Part shown: piece by piece, positions 36,133 through 45,849 of the stretch | How the letters are laid out: every line of letters begins with the position of its first letter | Numbering within the stretch: position 1 is the stretch's first letter | DNA from: Bacillota bacterium | GTDB taxonomy: Bacteria > Bacillota > Clostridia > Tissierellales > Peptoniphilaceae | DNA: 48,411 bases | Assembly: GCA_030532225.1 (NCBI GenBank) | Contig: JAUNLQ010000009.1 | Span: 1-48,411, forward strand | Direction: 5' to 3' | Program-made: the position numbers and the translations under genes | The notes under the pieces: model-generated | Told to the model about the DNA's origin: nothing | Seen by the model: only the letters and a program-made list of their open reading frames with translations | Database searches by the model: none

Positions 36133-37023
36133 CTATTTCTTTTTTATAAATTCAACAAATTTATTCACTTTCATTGCTAATTTATAAGTAAGTTTCGCAT
36201 CTTCCAAGGCCCTGTGTGGTACTTGTTCATCAATCTCATATTCTTTTAATGCTGTTTGAAGTTTATAGTTATCTAAAAATTGGTTGTCCTTTTTAACAAA
36301 ATCCATAAGATCATAGCTTTTATTAGAAATTTTTCCCAAACCTATATCTAATAAATTTTTGTTTAAAAATTTTAGGTCGAATTTTATATTGTAACCTACT
36401 AAGTCATAATCCCCTATAAATTCTACAAAATCTTTTAATCCCTGTTTTAATTCAATTCCTTTATCGATTTCATCTTGGCAAATACCTGTAAGTTCGATAA
36501 TACTTGCTGGTAGTTGACTTTTAATGTTTATTATTCTTTGGAATTCTTCTGTTGGCTCTCCAGTTTTTATGGCTCCTATTTCTATTATGGAATTTCTCTT
36601 CTCATTTAAGCCGTCTGTTTCTATGTCCAAAAATACTAGAGATTTTATTTCTGTTTTTTTCTTTACAGAATGTTTTTGGATTTTCCTAAATTTGGCAGCC
36701 TTGCTAAAGCCATATTTCCTTTCTCCTTGATCAGCCTTAGCTTTTGAATTTTCATACATAACCAAAGGTATACCGTCAAAATCTACTACCTTATTTTCTG
36801 TATTGTAAGTTTTAAAATCATAGCCTATTTCATTTCTTGCATAATAGCTTAAGCTTGCCTCACCTAAACCAAGACTATCTATAACTCTTTTCCATAGTTC
36901 TTCTCGAATTTTACTATTAAAATTCCCAACATAAACTCCAGGAGCAATTTCTTGCATCCACTTACTTAGGTCTCCTCTAAGAGAATTTGGTGTTTTCTTT
37001 AATGTTATTACTGTAAAAGGCAT
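36133..37023 (-). CDS. cas2: Cas2e fused to a DnaQ-like DEDDh exonuclease
   Basis: 296 aa from MPFTVITLKKTP, the usual Cas2e start (a GTG at 37038 gives 5 extra residues). Residues 1-95 are Cas2e (RGDLSKWMQEIAPGVYVGNF). From about 128 a DnaQ-type 3'-5' exonuclease follows with LDIETDG (Asp133, Glu135), YNIKFD (Asp216) and HRALEDA (His270, Asp275): a full DEDDh set. Such Cas2-DnaQ fusions occur in some type I-E systems, including S. thermophilus, where the exonuclease trims prespacers. It directly follows cas1 and ends 23 bp before array 2, so its 3' end probably doubles as leader. Confidence 0.96.
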   Translation of the reverse strand: MPFTVITLKKTPNSLRGDLSKWMQEIAPGVYVGNFNSKIREELWKRVIDSLGLGEASLSYYARNEIGYDFKTYNTENKVVDFDGIPLVMYENSKAKADQGERKYGFSKAAKFRKIQKHSVKKKTEIKSLVFLDIETDGLNEKRNSIIEIGAIKTGEPTEEFQRIINIKSQLPASIIELTGICQDEIDKGIELKQGLKDFVEFIGDYDLVGYNIKFDLKFLNKNLLDIGLGKISNKSYDLMDFVKKDNQFLDNYKLQTALKEYEIDEQVPHRALEDAKLTYKLAMKVNKFVEFIKKK

Positions 37024-37024
37024 T

Positions 37025-38587
<1,563 letters not shown>

Positions 38588-38601
<14 letters not shown>

Positions 38602-39322
38602 CACTACCTCCTATGGCACCAAAGGCATCAAATTCTTCATAGATATTTTCAAACATATCATTTGAAACCTTTATAATCTTTCTTTTTTCTGACCTAAGAC
38701 CAAAATCTCTGTTTTTTTGAGAGAAAGATTTTACATAGTCTTTTCTATAATTTATGTTTCCTTTTTCCAAAAGATTTCCATCTGCCCAAAGTTCTAGGTC
38801 CACAAACTTCTTTTTCTTATTTTCCTTTTTATACCATTGACTTGCCTGCCAAGAAAATTTTTCCAAACTTTCTATTAGATCTAAGTCTGAAACTCCTACT
38901 ATAAAGTCAGCTTGTACAGGAACAGATCTTCTACCTAAAAACTGTTGGAAATATGGATTTCTAAGGGCATCTTCTATTTGGTCCATTAGGTCATCAGCCC
39001 CCTCTAGGCCTACAAGAAAAACTGCATCTTCTAGGTAATACCTATTGGTTACATAGTTTCTATCAAATTTTTCGCCTTTGAATTTTTGGGCTATTTGATA
39101 ATCTCTAAGCAGGTTCCCTTTTTGATCTACCCTAACAGCAAAATTTATGTCATTTAGTTTTTGAATTTTTTCATCTTCGTCCCTTCTATATCCTAAACTT
39201 GCTGCTAGGAGTCCAAGTACAGCACTTTTTGATGGATAAAAATCTGTATACCTGGTCTCAAAATGAGAATCTGTTCCCCAAGATTGTAAGGGCCCGGCAA
39301 ATTTTAATAATATAGTTTTCAC
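38588..39322 (-). CDS. cas5e: Cas5e/CasD, Cascade 5'-handle binding subunit
   Basis: 244 aa. MKTILLKFAGPLQSWGTDSHFETR is the standard Cas5e N-terminus, and FLGRRSVPV a second family signature. Binds the crRNA 5' handle in Cascade. It starts 9 bp after cas7e. Confidence 0.97.
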
Positions 39323-39331
39323 TTTATCACC

Positions 39332-40402
39332 CTATTTCTCAGGTACTAATTCTTCTAATTTATTTGATATTTCACCTAATAATTTATCCATATTTTCCAC
39401 TTCTTTTATATCTTCATTGGCTTTTACTTCTTCAGTTAGTAGTACAGCGTTGAAAACTGGTTCTTTTACAAATTTTTTCACCTTGTCGTATTCATCAAAT
39501 AATTTTTCTATTGACTTATTTACATATCCATCAATGGACTTTACTGGAACTTCAAAGGCTGTAACAAGATTTACTGGTCTATCTGTTCTAAGACTTACAA
39601 AAATCAACTGTGGCAAAGTTTGGTTGGCGAAAGTGTTAACCTTACCTGTTGGCAAGGAGTTTGAAAAGGCTTCAATAAATAATTTAATTGTGTTTATAGT
39701 AGCTTCCTTGCTCTCTAATTGTTGGACTAATTCGTGAACAGCTATATTGGCATATCTGTATAATGTTGAAGAGTTGAATTCAATTGTTCCCAACATTCCA
39801 GCTCCAGCATTATCCTCAGGTGATAAGTCGTCAACTGCAGTATAAAAATCAAATTCTGTTTGGATGCCATGGGTTGAAATTGCATGGGCAACTTGACATG
39901 AAGCATCTTCATTTAAAGATGGATCATCTGCAACCATTCTTCCAAATAGGGCTATGTCAATAGCAGGATTGTCTTTTAAAACTCCTTTCAAGTATTTTTT
40001 ATCAAAATTTTCTGCTATAGCTGCCTGGGCTAGTTCTCTGGCTTGGATATCTCCTAGGAAGAAAAGGGCCTTTACTTTAAATTCTTTGGTTTTTACTCCA
40101 GCCTTGTTGATCACATCATCTGCCATCTTTAAGGCTTGGTCTGAGTCAATTGAGCTGTCCAGGTCTACGATTTTGTCGGCTACATATTTGACTATGTCTA
40201 AAGACCTAACTCCAACATTTTTAATTTCTCCATTTTTATAAAAATAATCTCTAATTGCCTTTTTCCAGGATTGGGAACTTACTCTTGCACGTCTAATGCC
40301 ACCATATTGGGCAGTTTTAGGGCTGCCTGTATCGTCTCTATTAATATTTGATGGTGGTAGGGTTTGAATTGCATGTACGTCTAAAAATATTCTATTTGTC
40401 AT
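39332..40402 (-). CDS. cas7e: Cas7e/CasC, Cascade backbone subunit
   Basis: 356 aa. IFLDVHAIQTLPPSNINRDDTGSPKTAQYGG and RRARVSSQSWKKAIRDYF identify the type I-E backbone protein that forms the six-copy filament along the spacer. An 11-bp overlap with cse2 implies coupled translation. Confidence 0.98.
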   Translation of the reverse strand: MTNRIFLDVHAIQTLPPSNINRDDTGSPKTAQYGGIRRARVSSQSWKKAIRDYFYKNGEIKNVGVRSLDIVKYVADKIVDLDSSIDSDQALKMADDVINKAGVKTKEFKVKALFFLGDIQARELAQAAIAENFDKKYLKGVLKDNPAIDIALFGRMVADDPSLNEDASCQVAHAISTHGIQTEFDFYTAVDDLSPEDNAGAGMLGTIEFNSSTLYRYANIAVHELVQQLESKEATINTIKLFIEAFSNSLPTGKVNTFANQTLPQLIFVSLRTDRPVNLVTAFEVPVKSIDGYVNKSIEKLFDEYDKVKKFVKEPVFNAVLLTEEVKANEDIKEVENMDKLLGEISNKLEELVPEK

Positions 40403-40997
40403 TTTTTTCTTCTCCTTTTTCCTTAGTAAAATAATATGCTCTTGCCCAGTTTAACTTGATTGTGTTATTGTCTCCATTTAAAAACTTATAAAGGTCAGTT
40501 GATAATTTAGGATAGTTAACCTTAATATTTTTATCACTTGATCTTAATAGTTTTACTAGCTGTCTAAGATGGTTTATTAGTTCATCAAAAGTGCTAGATG
40601 TTATCATTGCATTGAAACGATTGTCCAAAGCTGTATTGTCATCATTAGTTCTCAAAAAAGATAGGGAGTTGCCAAAGTTATCCCAGCCCTTATTCTCTGA
40701 AATTTCATTAACTGAATATGATTTGGACTGCTGATGAATGGCATATAGTTGTAAGCTAGTAATGACAGCCTCTTCTGCCTTGGATAGCTTGAAGTTGGGA
40801 TTTAGCAATTCTTCTGCCATATTTTCATAAATAATTTGAAAATTGCTTGGGTTTTCTCCAAGGGATTTTCCCACAGAATTTCTTAACTTAGCCAAATTCG
40901 CCTTGGTCCTTGATGTTTCTAAACTATTAGAAATTATACTAATAACCCTATTAGTCGTAGAAAAGACCAGCTTGGTTTTTGATGTTTTTTCAGTCAT
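40392..40997 (-). CDS. cse2: Cse2/CasB, Cascade small subunit
   Basis: 201 aa, all-helical. Stabilises the R-loop in type I-E Cascade. Family features include AKLRNSVGKSLGE near the N-terminus and LRQLVKLLRSSDKNIKVNYPKLSTDLYKF toward the C-terminus; position between cse1 and cas7e confirms it. Confidence 0.95.
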   Translation of the reverse strand: MTEKTSKTKLVFSTTNRVISIISNSLETSRTKANLAKLRNSVGKSLGENPSNFQIIYENMAEELLNPNFKLSKAEEAVITSLQLYAIHQQSKSYSVNEISENKGWDNFGNSLSFLRTNDDNTALDNRFNAMITSSTFDELINHLRQLVKLLRSSDKNIKVNYPKLSTDLYKFLNGDNNTIKLNWARAYYFTKEKGEEKNDK

Positions 40998-42687
40998 TAT
41001 ATTCCTCCTTTACTATTAAATTTTTGTTTAGAAAATGTTTGAAATATGAATATGCAGTTGCAATGTTCATAGTCTTATCATTTTTTTCTATGCCTCTAAA
41101 GTCCCTGTTAGTTCCCTCTGCTACTATTCTGTCTGCCTCCCTTATAATTATTTTTTTCAGGGTCTTTCTCCACTCTAGAATTTTTAGGTCCTTGTCATCA
41201 TCTTTTTCTATTGATGAAATCCACTCTCTAAAAGGTTGGTCCACTAAATAATACAGTTCTTCTATTTTTCGATTACTGAAACCGTAACTTTCAATATTTC
41301 TAATTTCCCTTATATCATTTAAAAATTTTTTATAAACTACTGAAATGGCAAATTTAGTTTCTTCTACAGTGGCATTGACTCTTGGAGTCCAACCTTCTTT
41401 TTCATCATCTTTGATTACCACTTCGTCTACAAATAAATAGTCATAAATTTCATCCACTGGTACCCAGGATGTTGCGTTACCATCATCTTTCATACTAATG
41501 GCATTAATTTTAATTTTCGGCAAATCAATTAGTTGAGACATTTTTTTGTACCAGGCAATTACTCCAGGTACTCTAACTGCCTCTGCCTTGTGGTCTTCTA
41601 CTGTTATCAGACCGAAGGACCTCCACATAGCCTGGTTGGCTGGATGTTTTTTTGGAGTTATCTTATCCTTGTAATCTCCATTTTTGTTTAGCTTCCAAAT
41701 GGTCATTGGTTCTAAGAATTTGTCTCCATGGTCAATATCAGGTAGCTTTACTATATACATTGAAAAAGGTTCATCTGGATTAGTGTTTGGTGAAATATAA
41801 ATAGCCCTACTCCAAGTCGTATAAAGTTCTGCTATACTCAGTGGATTATTTTTCTTTAAATATTTTTTCAAAAGTTCCTCACTGCTATATTCCCAGGCAG
41901 GTTTTTGTATATTTAAAAAATAGTTTTCTTCAGAGTATAAAACTGTATTTAACATTAAAGTTTCAAATAGGTTTGTCCCTTCTAAATAAATCCCACCAAG
42001 GTCAAAAAGCCATCCCTTAGAAGACTTATATTTTTCTGTGCCATAGGCTCTTTTGTCAGAAAGGCCTGAATAGCCTTGAAAGGTTAGAAACCACCTGGCT
42101 ATTTCATCTTCTTTAAGAATTTCTTTGTTAGATCCAAAATCATTTTTGGGAGAAAACAAGGAAATCTTATTGCCACTTTCAGAAATTAGTCTATTTATAT
42201 TTTTTCCAGAAATTTTTGTTGGATTATGATTTCCCAATAAATCTGGTCTGACATCTTTTTCTGTAACTTGCATAAAAGGATACTTGTCATCAAAAAGATA
42301 AAATCTTTCCTCCCATTTTTCTAAATAATCAAAAATAATTTGTGGAAATTTTTTTGATTCCCAAATATCCAGCCATGTATTTTCTAAATCATCTTCGTAA
42401 AGATAGGCTTCTTCTTCTACCGCATTTTCTAGCTGCACATAATTTTCATCTACTTGTAAATATTCATAGACCTCCCCTTCAAAATCGAATCTAGAAAAGA
42501 CTGTGTGATTAATTGCAAGGAGAATTCTAAGTACTGAAAACTCCTGAGCCTTAGTATCACAGGCCAAGGCAAGATAGTCACTGGCATTTTCAAAAACATC
42601 TCTTATTGACACCAGTTTAGTTTCTGCACCTTTACCTACAACAACTGGTATCCATTTTTCATAAAGTAAATTATAGCTGCTCATCAT
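40990..42687 (-). CDS. cse1: Cse1/CasA, Cascade large subunit
   Basis: 565 aa, a little longer than E. coli CasA. Reads the PAM and recruits Cas3. It begins SYNLLYEKWIPVV and has GYSGLSDKRAYGTEKY in the region of the PAM-sensing loop. It starts within the last codons of cas3 (17-bp overlap) with AAGGATG as ribosome site. Confidence 0.96.
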   Translation of the reverse strand: MMSSYNLLYEKWIPVVVGKGAETKLVSIRDVFENASDYLALACDTKAQEFSVLRILLAINHTVFSRFDFEGEVYEYLQVDENYVQLENAVEEEAYLYEDDLENTWLDIWESKKFPQIIFDYLEKWEERFYLFDDKYPFMQVTEKDVRPDLLGNHNPTKISGKNINRLISESGNKISLFSPKNDFGSNKEILKEDEIARWFLTFQGYSGLSDKRAYGTEKYKSSKGWLFDLGGIYLEGTNLFETLMLNTVLYSEENYFLNIQKPAWEYSSEELLKKYLKKNNPLSIAELYTTWSRAIYISPNTNPDEPFSMYIVKLPDIDHGDKFLEPMTIWKLNKNGDYKDKITPKKHPANQAMWRSFGLITVEDHKAEAVRVPGVIAWYKKMSQLIDLPKIKINAISMKDDGNATSWVPVDEIYDYLFVDEVVIKDDEKEGWTPRVNATVEETKFAISVVYKKFLNDIREIRNIESYGFSNRKIEELYYLVDQPFREWISSIEKDDDKDLKILEWRKTLKKIIIREADRIVAEGTNRDFRGIEKNDKTMNIATAYSYFKHFLNKNLIVKEEYND

Positions 42688-45424
42688 TCATCCTTTCATA
42701 CTCTAATCCATAATCCAAACTATACTTTAACCTTACACCATCCAGAATAAATTCATTGTTTCCATCAAAAATTATTCCTAAACTACCACTTAACCAAGGG
42801 TTATCGTGCCAAGAATCTAAATAATTCATTCGATAATCTTCAAGAAATTTAATTGTGTCATCAATTTTTCGAGGCATGGTTAAAAATCTAGGCAATCTTA
42901 TGGTATTTTTTTCTAAATTTATAGCTATATCAAAATCCTCAATTCTTTTTGAAATATCCTCATTGTTACCAAAAATACCATAGCCATTAGCTATTTTTTT
43001 CAATGCTATAACTTCCATTGTAGGGTCGATATCCCTAACACTTGCCATAGCATTTTCCTCACTAATATTTTTATCTGGTCTATTATAATCTAGCCAGCCT
43101 TTTATAGAATTTATTTGAGCTTTTTTATTAGTAGTTCTGCGCTTCTTTTCTATTGTCTTAGGTTGCGATAACAAAAATGCCTTAGCTTTGTTTTGTTTTT
43201 CCTTTTTAAAAAGTTCAGATTCTTCTTCAAAAGACTTATAAAGATCTACTAGGGTCTCTTTTAGTTCAATATTTTCCCTGCCATAAACCTTCTGCACAAG
43301 AGGCGAAATATGTCCAGGAATTTTAATTCTCTGAGGCAAAAAATATTGAGTTCTTGCTAAAATTAGTTTTTCATAAATAACACTTGAGCCCTTGTCGAAT
43401 TCAAAGTTTTCATCAGTTCCTAAAACATAGACTTTTGGGTCTTTATAAAAGTCTGGTCTAAGTATCCTATGCCTGTGTAACCTACCAATCCTTTGTATTA
43501 ACAAATCCATAGGAGCCAAGTCAGTTATTAGCAAATCAAAATCTATGTCTAAAGATTGTTCAAGAACCTGGGTTCCTATATAAATCTTAAAGTCTGGCCT
43601 ACTGGCATTTTTCCCAATCATAGCTAGAAGTTGTCTCTCTTTTTCTGCCCTATGGCTGGCAATAAAAGACGAATGTAAGAGGAAGACCTTGTCCTTGCCA
43701 TAAATATTAGAAAGTTCCTTGGCTAATTCTTGGGATTTTTTTACTGTATTAACTATAATTCCAATATTTCCTCCATGCTTGGAGAATTCTTCTAACAAGG
43801 GAAATATTTGGTCATTTTCTGTTCTTATTATTTCGACTTCCCTATCTTCTTGTCTTTGGAAATTTGAAAACTGTTTAATTTCATTTCCATCAGTATAAGT
43901 AACTAAAGGATAAGCATCAGTTGATAAGTCTTTTGCCTTATATCTTACATTTAAATATGCTCTTATAAGATCCTGCCTTCTAGAGGCCGGTAGGGTTGCA
44001 GAAAGTATAATAACTGGCACCCTGTAAAAACCAAGCCAGGCTAGAGCTCTGTTTAGGTAAGTTGAGGAATATAAGTCATAGGAGTGAATTTCGTCTAAAA
44101 CTACAACCTTCTTACTAAAGCCTAGGTGTCTTAAAAATAAGTGTTTTTGTTTCAAGGCCATCATCAAAAATTGATCAATCGTACCAATAACAAAATCGTC
44201 TAAGGCAATAGTCTTTCGTCCAGAGAACCATTGATTCACAAGTAAGCTGCCTTCCATGCCACTTTCAATATCAATATTATCTTTAATATGCTTAAAATCT
44301 TCATTCAGCTCTGACTTGCCATGAGACAATCTAATTGGCAATGAGTCTCCAAAGTCTCCTGAAACAGAAGTCAACCAATGGGCAATTCTAGGAAATATTG
44401 CATTGCTTGTGGCTTGAGTTGGAAGACCGAAGAACATTCCACTTTTGTTCAGCTTATAGGCCAGTTGTTCTACTGCAACTAAGGCCGCTTCAGTTTTCCC
44501 CAGGCCCATAGGAGCTTCAAAGATAAAAATTCCAGGTTCCTCACAAGATTCAACTATGTCCATAAAAGTTTTCTGGGTGCTACGAGGATTTTCGAAGCCA
44601 AATCTGTTGAAATAAATTTCAGCTGTATCTGGTTCATCTGTTTCCCAAGTAAAAGTTTTAAACCAACTAGTCCAAGCATTTCTCTCCCTGAATTTTCTAT
44701 CTTCTACACCAGCAGAATCTACGCTGATTAAAGGAAAATACTTTTCATTACTGGCTATCCAGTCTGCCATTATTAACAAACCTGCCAAAAGCACCTGGGC
44801 ATTTTGTTTAACTCTTGGAAGGTCTTCTACAATCTTGTAATTATTTATTTCCAAGGCCCAATCAAAAATTTCCCTTTGATATTTTCTCCAACGATTCTCA
44901 ACTTCTTGGCCAGCATTATTTTGATAAATATGATTTTCATAACCATCAGCTAGTTTTTTAATATCTTCAAGAGATCCTACTGGTTTGCCATGGTGGGCGC
45001 CAATAATTGACGAAATATCTTCTAAAACACCAAAGTCTTCTAAAAGCATTTGGCCAACTTTAGTGTGATGGGTCGCCTGACTACCTGTTAAAAATAAGTT
45101 AGAAAGTCCAGTAAAACCTTGGCTTTCTAATTTTTCTACTAAATATGTATCCAAATCAGAAGTCGTCTTAAAAGACTTTTGAGTTTGAAAAACTGGAGAA
45201 CATTTTCCTATATCGTGAACAGTTGCCAAAAACATGGCCAAGTCCTTGCCTGAAGTGTTGCCTCCACTTAAAGCATTTTCTATCAGCTGCCTCTGGCCCT
45301 GGTCTAACCACAACTCCCATAGTCTTCCCATAATAAACCTTGTATCAGAAAGATGGTCTAACAGTGGCAACCAATAATATTGTCCATTGGCATAAGCTTT
45401 CTTGGCCCAAAAAATATCTTTCAT
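42671..45424 (-). CDS. cas3: Cas3 helicase-nuclease (type I-E)
   Basis: 917 aa. N-terminal HD nuclease: His24, His70-Asp71 (TVHDIGKCSPVF), His119/His120, His144/His145 and Asp221 (MADWIASN). SF2 helicase: Walker A APMGLGKTEAA (304-314), DEIH (444-447), SATLPASRR, and motif VI QRIGRLHRH. All key residues are present, so it should be active in shredding target DNA. First gene of the cas operon, with AAGGAGGAGG before the ATG and a leader of about 108 nt. Confidence 0.98.
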   Translation of the reverse strand: MKDIFWAKKAYANGQYYWLPLLDHLSDTRFIMGRLWELWLDQGQRQLIENALSGGNTSGKDLAMFLATVHDIGKCSPVFQTQKSFKTTSDLDTYLVEKLESQGFTGLSNLFLTGSQATHHTKVGQMLLEDFGVLEDISSIIGAHHGKPVGSLEDIKKLADGYENHIYQNNAGQEVENRWRKYQREIFDWALEINNYKIVEDLPRVKQNAQVLLAGLLIMADWIASNEKYFPLISVDSAGVEDRKFRERNAWTSWFKTFTWETDEPDTAEIYFNRFGFENPRSTQKTFMDIVESCEEPGIFIFEAPMGLGKTEAALVAVEQLAYKLNKSGMFFGLPTQATSNAIFPRIAHWLTSVSGDFGDSLPIRLSHGKSELNEDFKHIKDNIDIESGMEGSLLVNQWFSGRKTIALDDFVIGTIDQFLMMALKQKHLFLRHLGFSKKVVVLDEIHSYDLYSSTYLNRALAWLGFYRVPVIILSATLPASRRQDLIRAYLNVRYKAKDLSTDAYPLVTYTDGNEIKQFSNFQRQEDREVEIIRTENDQIFPLLEEFSKHGGNIGIIVNTVKKSQELAKELSNIYGKDKVFLLHSSFIASHRAEKERQLLAMIGKNASRPDFKIYIGTQVLEQSLDIDFDLLITDLAPMDLLIQRIGRLHRHRILRPDFYKDPKVYVLGTDENFEFDKGSSVIYEKLILARTQYFLPQRIKIPGHISPLVQKVYGRENIELKETLVDLYKSFEEESELFKKEKQNKAKAFLLSQPKTIEKKRRTTNKKAQINSIKGWLDYNRPDKNISEENAMASVRDIDPTMEVIALKKIANGYGIFGNNEDISKRIEDFDIAINLEKNTIRLPRFLTMPRKIDDTIKFLEDYRMNYLDSWHDNPWLSGSLGIIFDGNNEFILDGVRLKYSLDYGLEYERMNDEQL

Positions 45425-45451
45425 AACCGCCTCCTCCTTAATATTACTACC

Positions 45452-45514
45452 CTACTTGTAACAATAAACTCTATTCCTGCAACATTCCTTGTTTACTTTT
45501 TTGTTCTCATTCAT
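45452..45514 (-). CDS. Possible 20-residue leader peptide in the cas3 5' leader
   Basis: ATG to TAG, 20 codons: MNENKKVNKECCRNRVYCYK, with three cysteines and many basic residues. It lies between the predicted cas promoter and cas3. The ribosome site is weak (GG only), so translation is uncertain. Noted because its place would allow translational control and because small toxins occur beside CreR-like RNAs in other CRISPR systems. Confidence 0.25.
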   Translation of the reverse strand: MNENKKVNKECCRNRVYCYK

Positions 45515-45522
45515 ATACCAAA

Positions 45523-45555
45523 CATGTTATTGTGAATATATAATAATATAAATTT
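45523..45555 (+). promoter_or_regulatory. Predicted target (protospacer) of the CreR-like RNA
   Basis: Plus strand AAC followed by ATGTTATTGTG: the 11 bases equal positions 2-12 of the mini-CRISPR spacer. Further matches at 14-16, 18, 21 and 28-33 give 22 of 33. The stretch spans the -10 box and start site of the cas promoter. The C before the match is the pyrimidine expected of the PAM. Confidence 0.7.
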
Positions 45556-45567
45556 AAAATATTGCAA
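45540..45567 (-). promoter_or_regulatory. Predicted cas operon promoter
   Basis: Minus strand TTGCAA (45562-45567), 16 bp, TATTAT (45540-45545). Transcript would begin near 45533, inside the sequence matched by the mini-CRISPR spacer. Confidence 0.6.
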
Positions 45568-45634
45568 GAAGAAATATAAAATTTTTCTAACTTTGATTTT
45601 TCTGTTCAAGAAATTTTTCAATCTGTTTCTGATA

Positions 45635-45662
45635 ATAAAAAAGCCCCAATTAACAATTGGGA
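45635..45662 (-). terminator. Intrinsic terminator of the mini-CRISPR RNA
   Basis: Minus strand CCCAATT-GTT-AATTGGG followed by GCTTTTTTATT, directly after the second degenerate repeat. Confidence 0.85.
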
Positions 45663-45749
45663 CCCTCACCTGCTAATGCAGGCAATTTAAATTTGACCCT
45701 TCGTTTATCCACAATAACATCGGATCACCCCTGCCTTTGCAGGAAAGTT
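45661..45749 (-). ncRNA. CreR-like mini-CRISPR RNA (one spacer, two degenerate repeats)
   Basis: Repeat-like copies at 45722-45749 and 45661-45688 are exactly 61 bp apart, the array period, with a 33-nt spacer between. The first (in transcript order) matches the canonical repeat at 20 of 28 positions, including its last ten bases GGGGTGATCC, which give the crRNA 5' handle. Its stem is CCTGC/GCAGG, where C-G became T-A by paired changes, so folding is kept. The second keeps the same stem but little else. A promoter precedes and a terminator follows, so it is an independent small RNA. Its spacer seed matches the cas3 promoter. Class: cas-regulating crRNA-like RNA (CreR). A decayed array is the alternative. 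Confidence 0.78.
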
Positions 45750-45760
45750 TTTGTATTTTC

Positions 45761-45789
45761 ATTTTATACCTTAATCCTTAACTTGTAAA
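45761..45789 (-). promoter_or_regulatory. Predicted promoter of the mini-CRISPR RNA
   Basis: Minus strand TTTACA (45784-45789), 17 bp, TAAAAT (45761-45766); a start near 45754 lies just before the first degenerate repeat. Confidence 0.6.
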
Positions 45790-45807
45790 ATTATTTTATA
45801 CTTACAA

Positions 45808-45834
45808 ACAAAAATGACAGCCACTAAGGCTGCC
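45808..45834 (-). terminator. Intrinsic terminator after the hydrolase gene
   Basis: Minus strand GGCAGCC-TTAGT-GGCTGTC (one G-U pair) followed by ATTTTTGTTT; isolates the mini-CRISPR RNA from the hydrolase transcript. Confidence 0.75.
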
Positions 45835-45849
45835 AATGTCTTCTAAGTA

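Noticed and set aside
45425..45849. A second copy of the tRNA-end sequence marking the other island edge
   Set aside because: I searched by eye for the T-arm and CCA segment around the cas3 side and found none; the right edge, if any, is elsewhere.
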